Of a stretch of DNA of 14,357 bases, positions 8,219 through 14,122 are shown one piece after another. Position 1 is the stretch's first letter, and each line of letters begins with the position of its first letter. The stretch covers positions 1 to 14,357 of the forward strand of contig LBSF01000006.1 in NCBI GenBank assembly GCA_000991805.1, written 5' to 3'. The stretch comes from a candidate division WS6 bacterium GW2011_GWC2_36_7 (GTDB lineage Bacteria > Patescibacteriota > Dojkabacteria > SC72). Below the pieces are notes generated by a model, which worked only from the letters and a program-made list of their open reading frames with translations, ran no database searches and had not been told where the DNA came from. A program made the translations under genes and the position numbers.

Positions 8219-9391
8219 ATGAAATCCATAGCCAAACTCATACTAGCCATATTCTTTTTACTAATCCCAGTAGGAGTTTTTGCATCCACAACCAATACCA
8301 TCACAGATCAGAAATTTGACGAAACCATATCTGATCAAACACAGACCAAGTACGTAACTCCAACCACAATATACATAACCCAAATAACTACAACATCATC
8401 TGAACTTCAAAAAAATCCATCCCTTTGGGTTAAAGCCTTGTATTATTACTCAATAACCAGACTACATTTTGCTGATATCCCTTACAACTACCTAATAGAT
8501 TCTAACGGTGAAATATACGAAGGAAGATCAGGAGGAGTAGGTGCAAATCCAGAACTAAGAGATGCACAAGGAAGCATATTAATAGGATATCTCTCCAATG
8601 ATTCAGTAATAACAAACAGAGCATCCACATCAATGTATACTCTTGTAGATTCTCTTGCTTCGACATGGGGAATCTCTAATCTCTCAGTATCAAAATTCAA
8701 TATAGTTCAACAAGAAGGACAACTCTCCAAACTAGTACCAGTAGAACTCAAAGGAGAATTTAAACAATCTGTTCTAGACACCTTCTCCCAATGGAAAGGA
8801 TACAAATCTGAGAAGTTAGCATACAAAACAAAAATTGAAGAAGTAACATACGATACTGAAGTGGTAATAGGGTCAAAATTACATGTCACAGTAACAGTAA
8901 AAAATCTAAATGACTTTACTTGGTTAACTGACAAAAACCCAATATATATATCTGTAAAGGACGGAGCAGATAGCAAGTTCGCTATAAATGGAGTATGGGA
9001 TAGTTTCAGCAAACCAACACATATCTCTGACAGCGCAGTAAAAGCAGGAGAAACAGCAACATTTGAATTTGACCTCTTAGCTCAAGTAGCTCCAGGAAAA
9101 GCAGCTGAAAGTTTTGAAATATTGAAATTTAACAACCAACCATTCAAAGATTCTGCATTCGATGTTAAATTTAACATCGTAAAAGGAAACAAAACACTGG
9201 TCGAAGTCTCTTCTTCAGAATATGGGTTCGCAAATATTAGGTCGTGCCAATGGTATAGCTGTAAAATTTTAGATACCGTCGATAATGGTGTAGTATATAT
9301 TCTACTCTCAGAGGAAAACGGTTGGATGCAAATACAGTACACAGAAGACATTAAGGGATGGGTCTTCTCTCGATATATGAAAAAGATATAA
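8219..9391 (+). CDS. Secreted PGRP/amidase-2-like protein with Ig-like and SH3b domains, apparent pseudoenzyme
   Basis: The 390-residue protein begins with a clear signal peptide (1-22, cleavage near VFA-S). Residues about 46-190 resemble the peptidoglycan recognition / type 2 amidase fold: RLHFADIPYNYLIDSNGEIY followed by EGRSGGVGAN matches the family core (yHv..GW.diGYnflId.dG.iyeGR...GaH). The zinc ligands appear absent: the usual HHT strand reads ITQIT (53-57), and the late H...C motif reads VQQEGQLSKLVP (163-174), with Gln and Val in those places. It may therefore bind rather than cut peptidoglycan. Residues about 205-320 form an Ig-like beta-sandwich (VTVTVKNLNDFTW), and about 325-388 an SH3b domain (GFANIRS, NGWMQIQY, GWVFSRYM), a common wall-targeting unit. 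The only two cysteines (343, 348) lie in the SH3b part and could pair. The alignment was by eye, so loss of activity is an inference. Confidence 0.82.
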   Translation: MKSIAKLILAIFFLLIPVGVFASTTNTITDQKFDETISDQTQTKYVTPTTIYITQITTTSSELQKNPSLWVKALYYYSITRLHFADIPYNYLIDSNGEIYEGRSGGVGANPELRDAQGSILIGYLSNDSVITNRASTSMYTLVDSLASTWGISNLSVSKFNIVQQEGQLSKLVPVELKGEFKQSVLDTFSQWKGYKSEKLAYKTKIEEVTYDTEVVIGSKLHVTVTVKNLNDFTWLTDKNPIYISVKDGADSKFAINGVWDSFSKPTHISDSAVKAGETATFEFDLLAQVAPGKAAESFEILKFNNQPFKDSAFDVKFNIVKGNKTLVEVSSSEYGFANIRSCQWYSCKILDTVDNGVVYILLSEENGWMQIQYTEDIKGWVFSRYMKKI

Positions 9392-9400
9392 TCCTAAAAT
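9387..9400 (+). promoter_or_regulatory. -10-like hexamers before pcrA
   Basis: TAAAAT (9395-9400) stands 6 nt before ATG 9407, the leaderless spacing. A perfect TATAAT (9387-9392), overlapping the previous stop codon, would give a leader of about 8 nt. No Shine-Dalgarno sequence lies in the 15-nt gap. Either hexamer would let the helicase gene be expressed apart from the envelope genes upstream. Confidence 0.45.
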
Positions 9401-9406
9401 CATACT

Positions 9407-11416
9407 ATGAACCTAGATATTATTCTTGGAGGTCTAAATCCAGAACAAAAAAAAGCTGTTGAATGCACAGAAGGACCACTTCTTGTTTTTGCAGGAGCAG
9501 GCTCTGGTAAAACACGTGTGATTACAAGCCGAATCGCATATCTCATTAGTGAGAAAAAAGTACAACCTCAAAATATTCTTGCAGTAACATTCACTAAAAA
9601 AGCAGCAGGTGAGATGCAAGAAAGAATAAAAAGCATACTCAAGGATATAGGAGCAAGCATTGAAGATCTTCCGGCAGTAGGCACATTCCATTCAATAGGT
9701 GCGCTATTCTTAAGACAAAATGCCAAAGCCGTTGGGCTTACTAATAACTTCTCTATCTATGACTCCGATGACAGTGAAAATCTCATAAAAGAATTAATGA
9801 TTGAAAGACAGATAGATATAAAACAAATCAAACCACAATCGATATCATATCTCATTAGTGCTGCTAAAAATGAAATGGTAACCCCAGAAAACTTCGGATC
9901 TCACTATGGAGGATATCTTGAAGATATTGCCGCAGAAATATATCCTGCATATCAAAAACAACTAAAGACTCAGAACTCTGTAGATTTTGGTGATCTGTTG
10001 TATCTTGCAGTAAAAATGCTAGAAGAAAATGAAGAAGTTAGGAAGCACTATCAGGACAAATTCGAATATCTTTTAATTGATGAGTATCAGGATACTAATA
10101 ATGCACAATACAAATTTGCGAGATTACTCTCTGAAAAACATCAGAACATATGCGTCGTTGGAGATGATGACCAGGGTATATATGCATGGAGAGGTGCAGA
10201 TATTAAAAACATACAATCATTTGAGGAAGATTTTACTAAGGTTACGGTAATCAAATTAGAACAAAACTATCGTTCTACTAAGAATGTCATATCTGCAGCA
10301 GTTGCTGTGATACAACAAAACAACAAACGCGTGGACAAGAAACTATGGACTGACAACAATGATGGAGAAAACATATCTGTATATCAAGCTAGGGATCAAG
10401 AAGATGAATCAGAGTATGTTACTGAAAAAATCAGGCATATGAGAGATATGCATATCCCACTTTCTAATGTGGCCATCCTTTACAGAACTAACTATCAATC
10501 GCGAGCAATTGAAGAAGCGCTTCTTAAAACAGGTGTTCCTTACAAGCTTGTTGGAGGTTTTAGATTCTATGAACGAAAAGAAATTAAGGATGTAATTAGC
10601 TATTTGAGATTCTTGTACAACATTAAGGACGAACTAAGCTTGGGAAGAATAATCAATGTCCCAAGTAGAAAGATAGGGCCTAAAACAGTCGCAGCATTAC
10701 ATGATTTGGCAAGACAAGCAGATTGCTCAATAGGGGAACTCCTTGTAAGTGCCTATGCTTTGGGACATCCAGAAAGCCAAGCAATTATAGATTTAGGAGG
10801 AGGATTATTGAATAGGGTAAATGAGGTGTCAGGTGAGCTTGCGAAATTTGCATCCCTAATATCTACATTTGGATATCTGTATGTTGAAGCTCGTAAGAAG
10901 AATCTGTTAGATATCATAGATATAATTTTGGAAAAAACTAACTACATTCAATGGTTTGATGATGGAACTGATCAGGCCCAGATGAAAAAGGAAAACGTTA
11001 CGGAACTAAAAAATGTAGCATATCAATATGTTAAAAAATACCCGGAAAAAAGTTTGGAAATGTTTTTGAATGAGATCAATCTGATTGAACAAGAACAAGA
11101 CAAGAATCAAGATGGTAGTGGATCGTATGTAAATCTAATGACTCTGCATTCTTCAAAGGGGTTAGAATTTGACTATGTATTTGTAATCGGGATGGAAGAG
11201 GGATTGCTCCCTCATTCGAGAGCGTTCACAGATGAGAGTGAATTAGAAGAAGAACGAAGACTTTGTTATGTAGGTATTACTAGAGCAAAGCAAAAGCTAA
11301 CATTAACCTTCGCTGAAACAAGATTAACACGAGAAGGTTTTACGTCGCAGATACCATCAAGATTCTTAGGCGAGATACCTCAGGATATATGTGAATATTA
11401 TAGTTGGAATGCATAA
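9407..11416 (+). CDS. pcrA: UvrD/PcrA-type 3'-5' DNA helicase
   Basis: This is a superfamily 1A helicase of 669 residues with every core motif: Q motif LNPEQKKAV (10-18), Walker A AGAGSGKT (29-36), Ia TFTKKAA (61-67), Walker B LLIDEYQDT (222-230), III GDDDQGIYAWRGA (252-264), IV LEQNYRST (284-291), V LMTLHSSKGLEFDYVF (577-592) and VI EEERRLCYVGITRAK (614-628). The family unwinds DNA by ATP-driven 3'-5' translocation in nucleotide excision repair, mismatch repair and replication-fork rescue. The chain stops about 40 residues after motif VI, with SQIPSRFLGEIP and a short tail, so it lacks the long C-terminal extension (RNA-polymerase-binding Tudor region) of typical 720-770-residue PcrA/UvrD. 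It is the only clearly cytoplasmic housekeeping enzyme among the envelope genes. Rep is an alternative name, but the motif V region GMEEGLLPHSRA fits PcrA/UvrD well. Confidence 0.95.
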   Translation: MNLDIILGGLNPEQKKAVECTEGPLLVFAGAGSGKTRVITSRIAYLISEKKVQPQNILAVTFTKKAAGEMQERIKSILKDIGASIEDLPAVGTFHSIGALFLRQNAKAVGLTNNFSIYDSDDSENLIKELMIERQIDIKQIKPQSISYLISAAKNEMVTPENFGSHYGGYLEDIAAEIYPAYQKQLKTQNSVDFGDLLYLAVKMLEENEEVRKHYQDKFEYLLIDEYQDTNNAQYKFARLLSEKHQNICVVGDDDQGIYAWRGADIKNIQSFEEDFTKVTVIKLEQNYRSTKNVISAAVAVIQQNNKRVDKKLWTDNNDGENISVYQARDQEDESEYVTEKIRHMRDMHIPLSNVAILYRTNYQSRAIEEALLKTGVPYKLVGGFRFYERKEIKDVISYLRFLYNIKDELSLGRIINVPSRKIGPKTVAALHDLARQADCSIGELLVSAYALGHPESQAIIDLGGGLLNRVNEVSGELAKFASLISTFGYLYVEARKKNLLDIIDIILEKTNYIQWFDDGTDQAQMKKENVTELKNVAYQYVKKYPEKSLEMFLNEINLIEQEQDKNQDGSGSYVNLMTLHSSKGLEFDYVFVIGMEEGLLPHSRAFTDESELEEERRLCYVGITRAKQKLTLTFAETRLTREGFTSQIPSRFLGEIPQDICEYYSWNA

Positions 11417-11418
11417 GG

Positions 11419-12345
11419 CTATTTCAACCAACTTAATTCGCCATATGTAGCTACATATTTTTTGTAAACCGCTGGCCACATATATTGAGGTCGAGCACCA
11501 GCTCTAAGTTTCGCAAGTGTTCTTTGAATCTGCTTCTTCCCATCAAAAATATTATCATTTGGGAATTGCTCGTACCAAAGGCATGGATCCCATTGGAAAA
11601 GTCCTTTGTAATATGAATGCTTGTTACTTTCGGCATTACATCCAGATTCCCATTTCATTGTAAATTTAAGCCATTGTTTTTCTTCTGCGGAAGCTGACAC
11701 ATTATTATCTACATATGATTCCCAATATGTACAATTGTAACCAATTTGAGGAACTTGGTTTGGATTATCATCTGGTCCTTCAAGAATAATAATCTCTTTG
11801 ACAGGTTCTTTGAGCAGATTTTCTTCAACTATTTCAGAAGCGACTAGATCGCCTCCCTCATATGTTTTTCTAAAAGTCTGAGTCATGATCCCAAGTACTC
11901 CTTGCTGGCTTACAATTTTCTTACTTAAATTTTGACATAATGTTGCACCCTGAGTAATACGTTCAAATGGAACTGAAATAGTAATATCTTCAATGATAGT
12001 TCGATATGTTTGAAGGATTATATATGCATTGTTTGTAAGTACATTCAAGGGAGAGGTTGTAATCACCCGATTCATATTACTTACGGAATATCCATTTTCG
12101 ATAAGGGCATCGATAGGGGTAGAAGCTGTGGTTAAAAAGTGCTGTATATCGCCATCATTATCAACGGTGATATATTTTGTACGGAGTTCTTCTACAGATT
12201 GATCACTATCTACGCCAAAAACTAAGTTAGTCCAGTTGGAATCCAACACGGGGAGACTAGGTTGGTAATATCTTTTATCAAAATTGTTAAGTAAAAGAAA
12301 AATACCGAGACTAAATATAATGGTCAAAACTCTTGCTAGTTTCAT
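11419..12345 (-). CDS. DUF348-G5-lysozyme-like wall protein (RpfB/YabE type)
   Basis: Counting from the upstream ATG (12357, 312 residues), the protein has a membrane anchor or signal segment (6-24), a DUF348-like unit (about 61-121, ITVDNDGDIQHFLTTASTPI then NRV and YIILQTYRTI), a G5 domain (about 124-194, ending PVKEIIILEG) and a lysozyme/Rpf-like C-terminal domain (about 228-309). The last has KWESGCN (235-241), with E237 the likely catalytic acid, and YYKGLFQWDPCLWY. DUF348-G5-lytic domain order is that of actinobacterial RpfB and Bacillus YabE-like proteins, which cleave glycan strands and act in growth or resuscitation. Four cysteines (141, 209, 240, 259) could pair. The start at 12345 (MKLARVL, 308 residues) is preferred because the ATG at 12357 overlaps an extended -10; this is a judgement. 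The stop is TAG, 2 bp from the convergent pcrA stop. Confidence 0.82.
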   Translation of the reverse strand: MKLARVLTIIFSLGIFLLLNNFDKRYYQPSLPVLDSNWTNLVFGVDSDQSVEELRTKYITVDNDGDIQHFLTTASTPIDALIENGYSVSNMNRVITTSPLNVLTNNAYIILQTYRTIIEDITISVPFERITQGATLCQNLSKKIVSQQGVLGIMTQTFRKTYEGGDLVASEIVEENLLKEPVKEIIILEGPDDNPNQVPQIGYNCTYWESYVDNNVSASAEEKQWLKFTMKWESGCNAESNKHSYYKGLFQWDPCLWYEQFPNDNIFDGKKQIQRTLAKLRAGARPQYMWPAVYKKYVATYGELSWLK

Positions 12346-12355
12346 AGGTAGATTC

Positions 12356-12364
12356 ATTTTATCA
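12356..12364 (-). promoter_or_regulatory. Extended -10 TGATAAAAT for the RpfB-like gene
   Basis: On the minus strand TG-A-TAAAAT reads from 12364 to 12356, then 10 nt, then the ATG at 12345. Transcription is predicted near 12349, giving a leader of about 4 nt. The upstream ATG (12357-12355) lies within and just past this hexamer and would be untranscribed. A GCCTGGC pair (12372-12389) lies in the -35 region. Confidence 0.5.
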
Positions 12365-12371
12365 CATTTAA

Positions 12372-12389
12372 GCCTGGCTTTAGCCTGGC
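12372..12389. promoter_or_regulatory. Operator-like element A: GCCTGGC-TTTA-GCCTGGC
   Basis: Two identical GCCTGGC boxes, 11 bp apart start to start (about one helical turn), cover the -35 region of the minus-strand RpfB-like gene. Each box is a dyad around its central base. The centre (12380.5) is 35.5 bp from the preferred start codon at 12345. The element differs from element B at only 2 of 18 positions. Its GC content contrasts with the AT-rich surroundings. A binding site for a regulator is inferred. Confidence 0.55.
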
Positions 12390-12547
12390 ATTCGTTCAGA
12401 AAGAGTTAAAGAGACGAAAAGCTTGCAAAAATGGGATTTTAGTATAAATGACCAATAACTATTCAAATATATTCTTACTTTTAAATATGCACAACGCAAA
12501 AAGGTGGCGTGCAGTATACTCTTAGAAGAAATGAATAAACTATGAAT
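12390..12547. other. Central part of the divergent intergenic region
   Basis: This AT-rich stretch lies between the two operator-like elements. It contains weak -10-like sites (TATAAA at 12443, TATACT at 12515) and a possible 25-codon frame (12448-12525, starting MTNNYSN). None has good promoter or coding support. No RNA gene or convincing hairpin was seen. Confidence 0.4.
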
Positions 12548-12573
12548 CAAGGCCAGGCTATAGCCTGGCCTTG
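12548..12573. promoter_or_regulatory. Operator-like element B inside a 26-bp perfect palindrome
   Basis: The core is GCCAGGC-TATA-GCCTGGC (12552-12569), extended by CAAG on the left and CTTG on the right to a perfect 26-bp inverted repeat. It covers the -35 region of the TPR gene's promoter, and its centre (12560.5) is 35.5 bp from ATG 12596. The hairpin is not followed by a T-run (TTGGGGTTTG follows on the plus strand), and no gene upstream is read toward it, so a terminator is unlikely. A dimeric regulator's operator is the favoured reading. Confidence 0.6.
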
Positions 12574-12580
12574 GGGTTTG

Positions 12581-12589
12581 TGATATATT
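12581..12589 (+). promoter_or_regulatory. Extended -10 TGATATATT, 6 nt before ATG 12596
   Basis: TG-A-TATATT ends at 12589, and 6 nt later comes the ATG, predicting a leaderless transcript for the TPR gene. No Shine-Dalgarno sequence is present. The palindrome at 12548-12573 occupies the -35 position, so a bound protein would touch RNA polymerase here. Confidence 0.55.
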
Positions 12590-12595
12590 CAAATT

Positions 12596-14053
12596 ATGAA
12601 AACTGCCATAACCTTCAAAAAACTCATCCCTTGGATTGTATTGGTACTTGTAATTGGTGGCCTTGCTGCATGGTACTTCATAACTAACCGTGTTACCAGT
12701 GCTGAAAACGCATCATATGACGCAAAGATACAAGAAGCAGAAACTATGTATTACAGTAGAGAATACTCGACTGCAATGACATACTACTATGAAGCAGCAG
12801 ACCTGATCCCTTCAAGAGTGGATGCCTTTAATGGAATATTAACAATTCTTGTTGAAAAAGGTCGGAATAGTGATGCACTATCAATCCTAGAGAAGTCTGC
12901 ACAGAAGATTAAAAATGATGATCAAGCAATTTTGTATACCCTCGTCGGAAATGCTTACTACGATGACGCGGATTACGACAAAGCTCTAGAGACCTTTAAA
13001 AAGGGACAAGGGGTAGGAGTAAATAATCAAGAATTAGAACTGATGATTGGAAGGGTGTATTTGAAGAAAGGAGAGATAGATAATGCAGCAAAGCAGTTTG
13101 AGAAGGACTTGTATGAGAATGACAACCTTTCTGAATCTAAGCTTTTACTTTCATATATACAATCAAGTTCAGATATAGAAACTGCAAAAAGCACTCTTGG
13201 AAGTGTTTCTCCTTCAGAAAAATGGAAGGCATATTACGATGAATTTGCATCTGTATTAGGATCTTTAAATACGGATATGAAATTTAATGCTACGAAACTC
13301 TCAAGAGTATATATCAATAACGGATATCCGGCACTTGCAGTCGCAGTTTTGGAACCAATGGAATCAGAAATTGTGGAATATATAGAGGGTGTGTATTTCC
13401 TAGGGAGAGCATATCTAGAAATGGGGGAATATGACAAAGCAGTGTTAGAATTAGATAAGTCAGTCACATTAGGTGGCATGGAAGACGATATCTTGTGGGC
13501 AAAAGCAAGAGCATATATGGGGAAGGATGAATTGAATAACGCAATTAGTAGCTATGAAAAAGCAGTTGGTTATCAAGGGAAAGCTCTATCATACGACTTA
13601 GCTAATGAGTATTTCGATGTTCTACTTACAAACGACCTAACATTAAAAGCAGACGAATTGTTAAAAACAGTAGTAAAAAATGTCAAAGCACCATATATCT
13701 ATATCTGGGGTATCAAGATAAATTATGCTTTGAATAATGTTGATAAAATAAACTATTACATTGATCTGCTGGGAAAAACTAACCCAGGGGATAGCGATAA
13801 ATTAGAGTATCTATACTGGAAAGCGAAGGCTCTTTTGGATCAGAATGGAGATATAACGGAGATTACAAAAGTGTTAGATGAACTCTTGGCAATGGATCGA
13901 TACAATGCAAAATATTATTTTTTATTGGGGAGATTACAGTTTGAGCAAGGTCAAGCAACTGATGCGGCAGACTCTTTCAAGAAGGCTATCGAGTACGATT
14001 TAAGCAACGATATAACAGATGATGCAACAAGACTGTTGTCTAGTGTTGAATAG
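12596..14053 (+). CDS. Membrane-anchored TPR-repeat protein
   Basis: The 485-residue protein has a short basic start, one membrane helix (about 11-29, IPWIVLVLVIGGLAAWYFI) and then helical repeats of the tetratricopeptide type. Repeat units are recognisable near 43-71 (QEAETMYYSREYSTAMTYYY), 112-138 (YTLVGNAYYDDADYDKALE), 147-171, 264-290 (YFLGRAYLEMGEYDKAVLEL), 299-324 and 437-466 (YFLLGRLQFEQGQATDAADS). TPR superhelices are protein-binding scaffolds, so it may organise an envelope complex; the partner is unknown. There are no cysteines. It is divergent from the RpfB-like wall protein, and both promoters carry the same GCCWGGC-pair element, which suggests common control. It is followed by fusA, which has its own promoter overlapping this gene's end. 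Confidence 0.85.
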   Translation: MKTAITFKKLIPWIVLVLVIGGLAAWYFITNRVTSAENASYDAKIQEAETMYYSREYSTAMTYYYEAADLIPSRVDAFNGILTILVEKGRNSDALSILEKSAQKIKNDDQAILYTLVGNAYYDDADYDKALETFKKGQGVGVNNQELELMIGRVYLKKGEIDNAAKQFEKDLYENDNLSESKLLLSYIQSSSDIETAKSTLGSVSPSEKWKAYYDEFASVLGSLNTDMKFNATKLSRVYINNGYPALAVAVLEPMESEIVEYIEGVYFLGRAYLEMGEYDKAVLELDKSVTLGGMEDDILWAKARAYMGKDELNNAISSYEKAVGYQGKALSYDLANEYFDVLLTNDLTLKADELLKTVVKNVKAPYIYIWGIKINYALNNVDKINYYIDLLGKTNPGDSDKLEYLYWKAKALLDQNGDITEITKVLDELLAMDRYNAKYYFLLGRLQFEQGQATDAADSFKKAIEYDLSNDITDDATRLLSSVE

Positions 14054-14065
14054 TTCTGATATAAT
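14036..14065 (+). promoter_or_regulatory. fusA promoter
   Basis: There is an extended -10, TG-A-TATAAT (hexamer 14060-14065), with a candidate -35 TTGTCT (14036-14041) at an 18-bp spacing inside the last codons of the TPR gene. Transcription is predicted near 14072, giving a leader of about 50 nt. This is unlike the leaderless pattern of the other genes. Confidence 0.55.
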
Positions 14066-14074
14066 CGCAACTGC

Positions 14075-14095
14075 GAGAGTGTAAACTTTCTTTTT
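14075..14095 (+). terminator. Weak hairpin plus T5 between the TPR gene and fusA
   Basis: GAGAGT-GTAA-ACTTTC can fold into a 6-bp stem (one G-U pair) with a GNRA-type loop, followed by TTTTT (14091-14095). It lies 22 nt after the TPR stop and just after the predicted fusA transcript start. It could be a weak terminator for the TPR transcript or a 5' structure in the fusA leader. The stem is short and poor in GC, so confidence is low. Confidence 0.3.
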
Positions 14096-14122
14096 GTAGC
14101 TGTTAACTTAATTAAAACTTTT

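Noticed and set aside
12448..12525. 25-codon frame in the divergent intergenic region
   Set aside because: No Shine-Dalgarno sequence, the -10-like TATAAA overlaps its ATG, the peptide has no recognisable features, and the length is easily reached by chance.
12548..12573. Perfect palindrome as an intrinsic terminator
   Set aside because: The following bases are not a T-run, the flanking genes are divergent so no transcript needs ending here, and a near-copy sits at the mirrored promoter position.
12542..12583. 13-codon frame with two Trp codons across the palindrome, resembling a leader peptide
   Set aside because: No Trp biosynthesis gene is downstream, its Trp codons simply come from the GC-rich palindrome, and no alternative terminator structure is visible.
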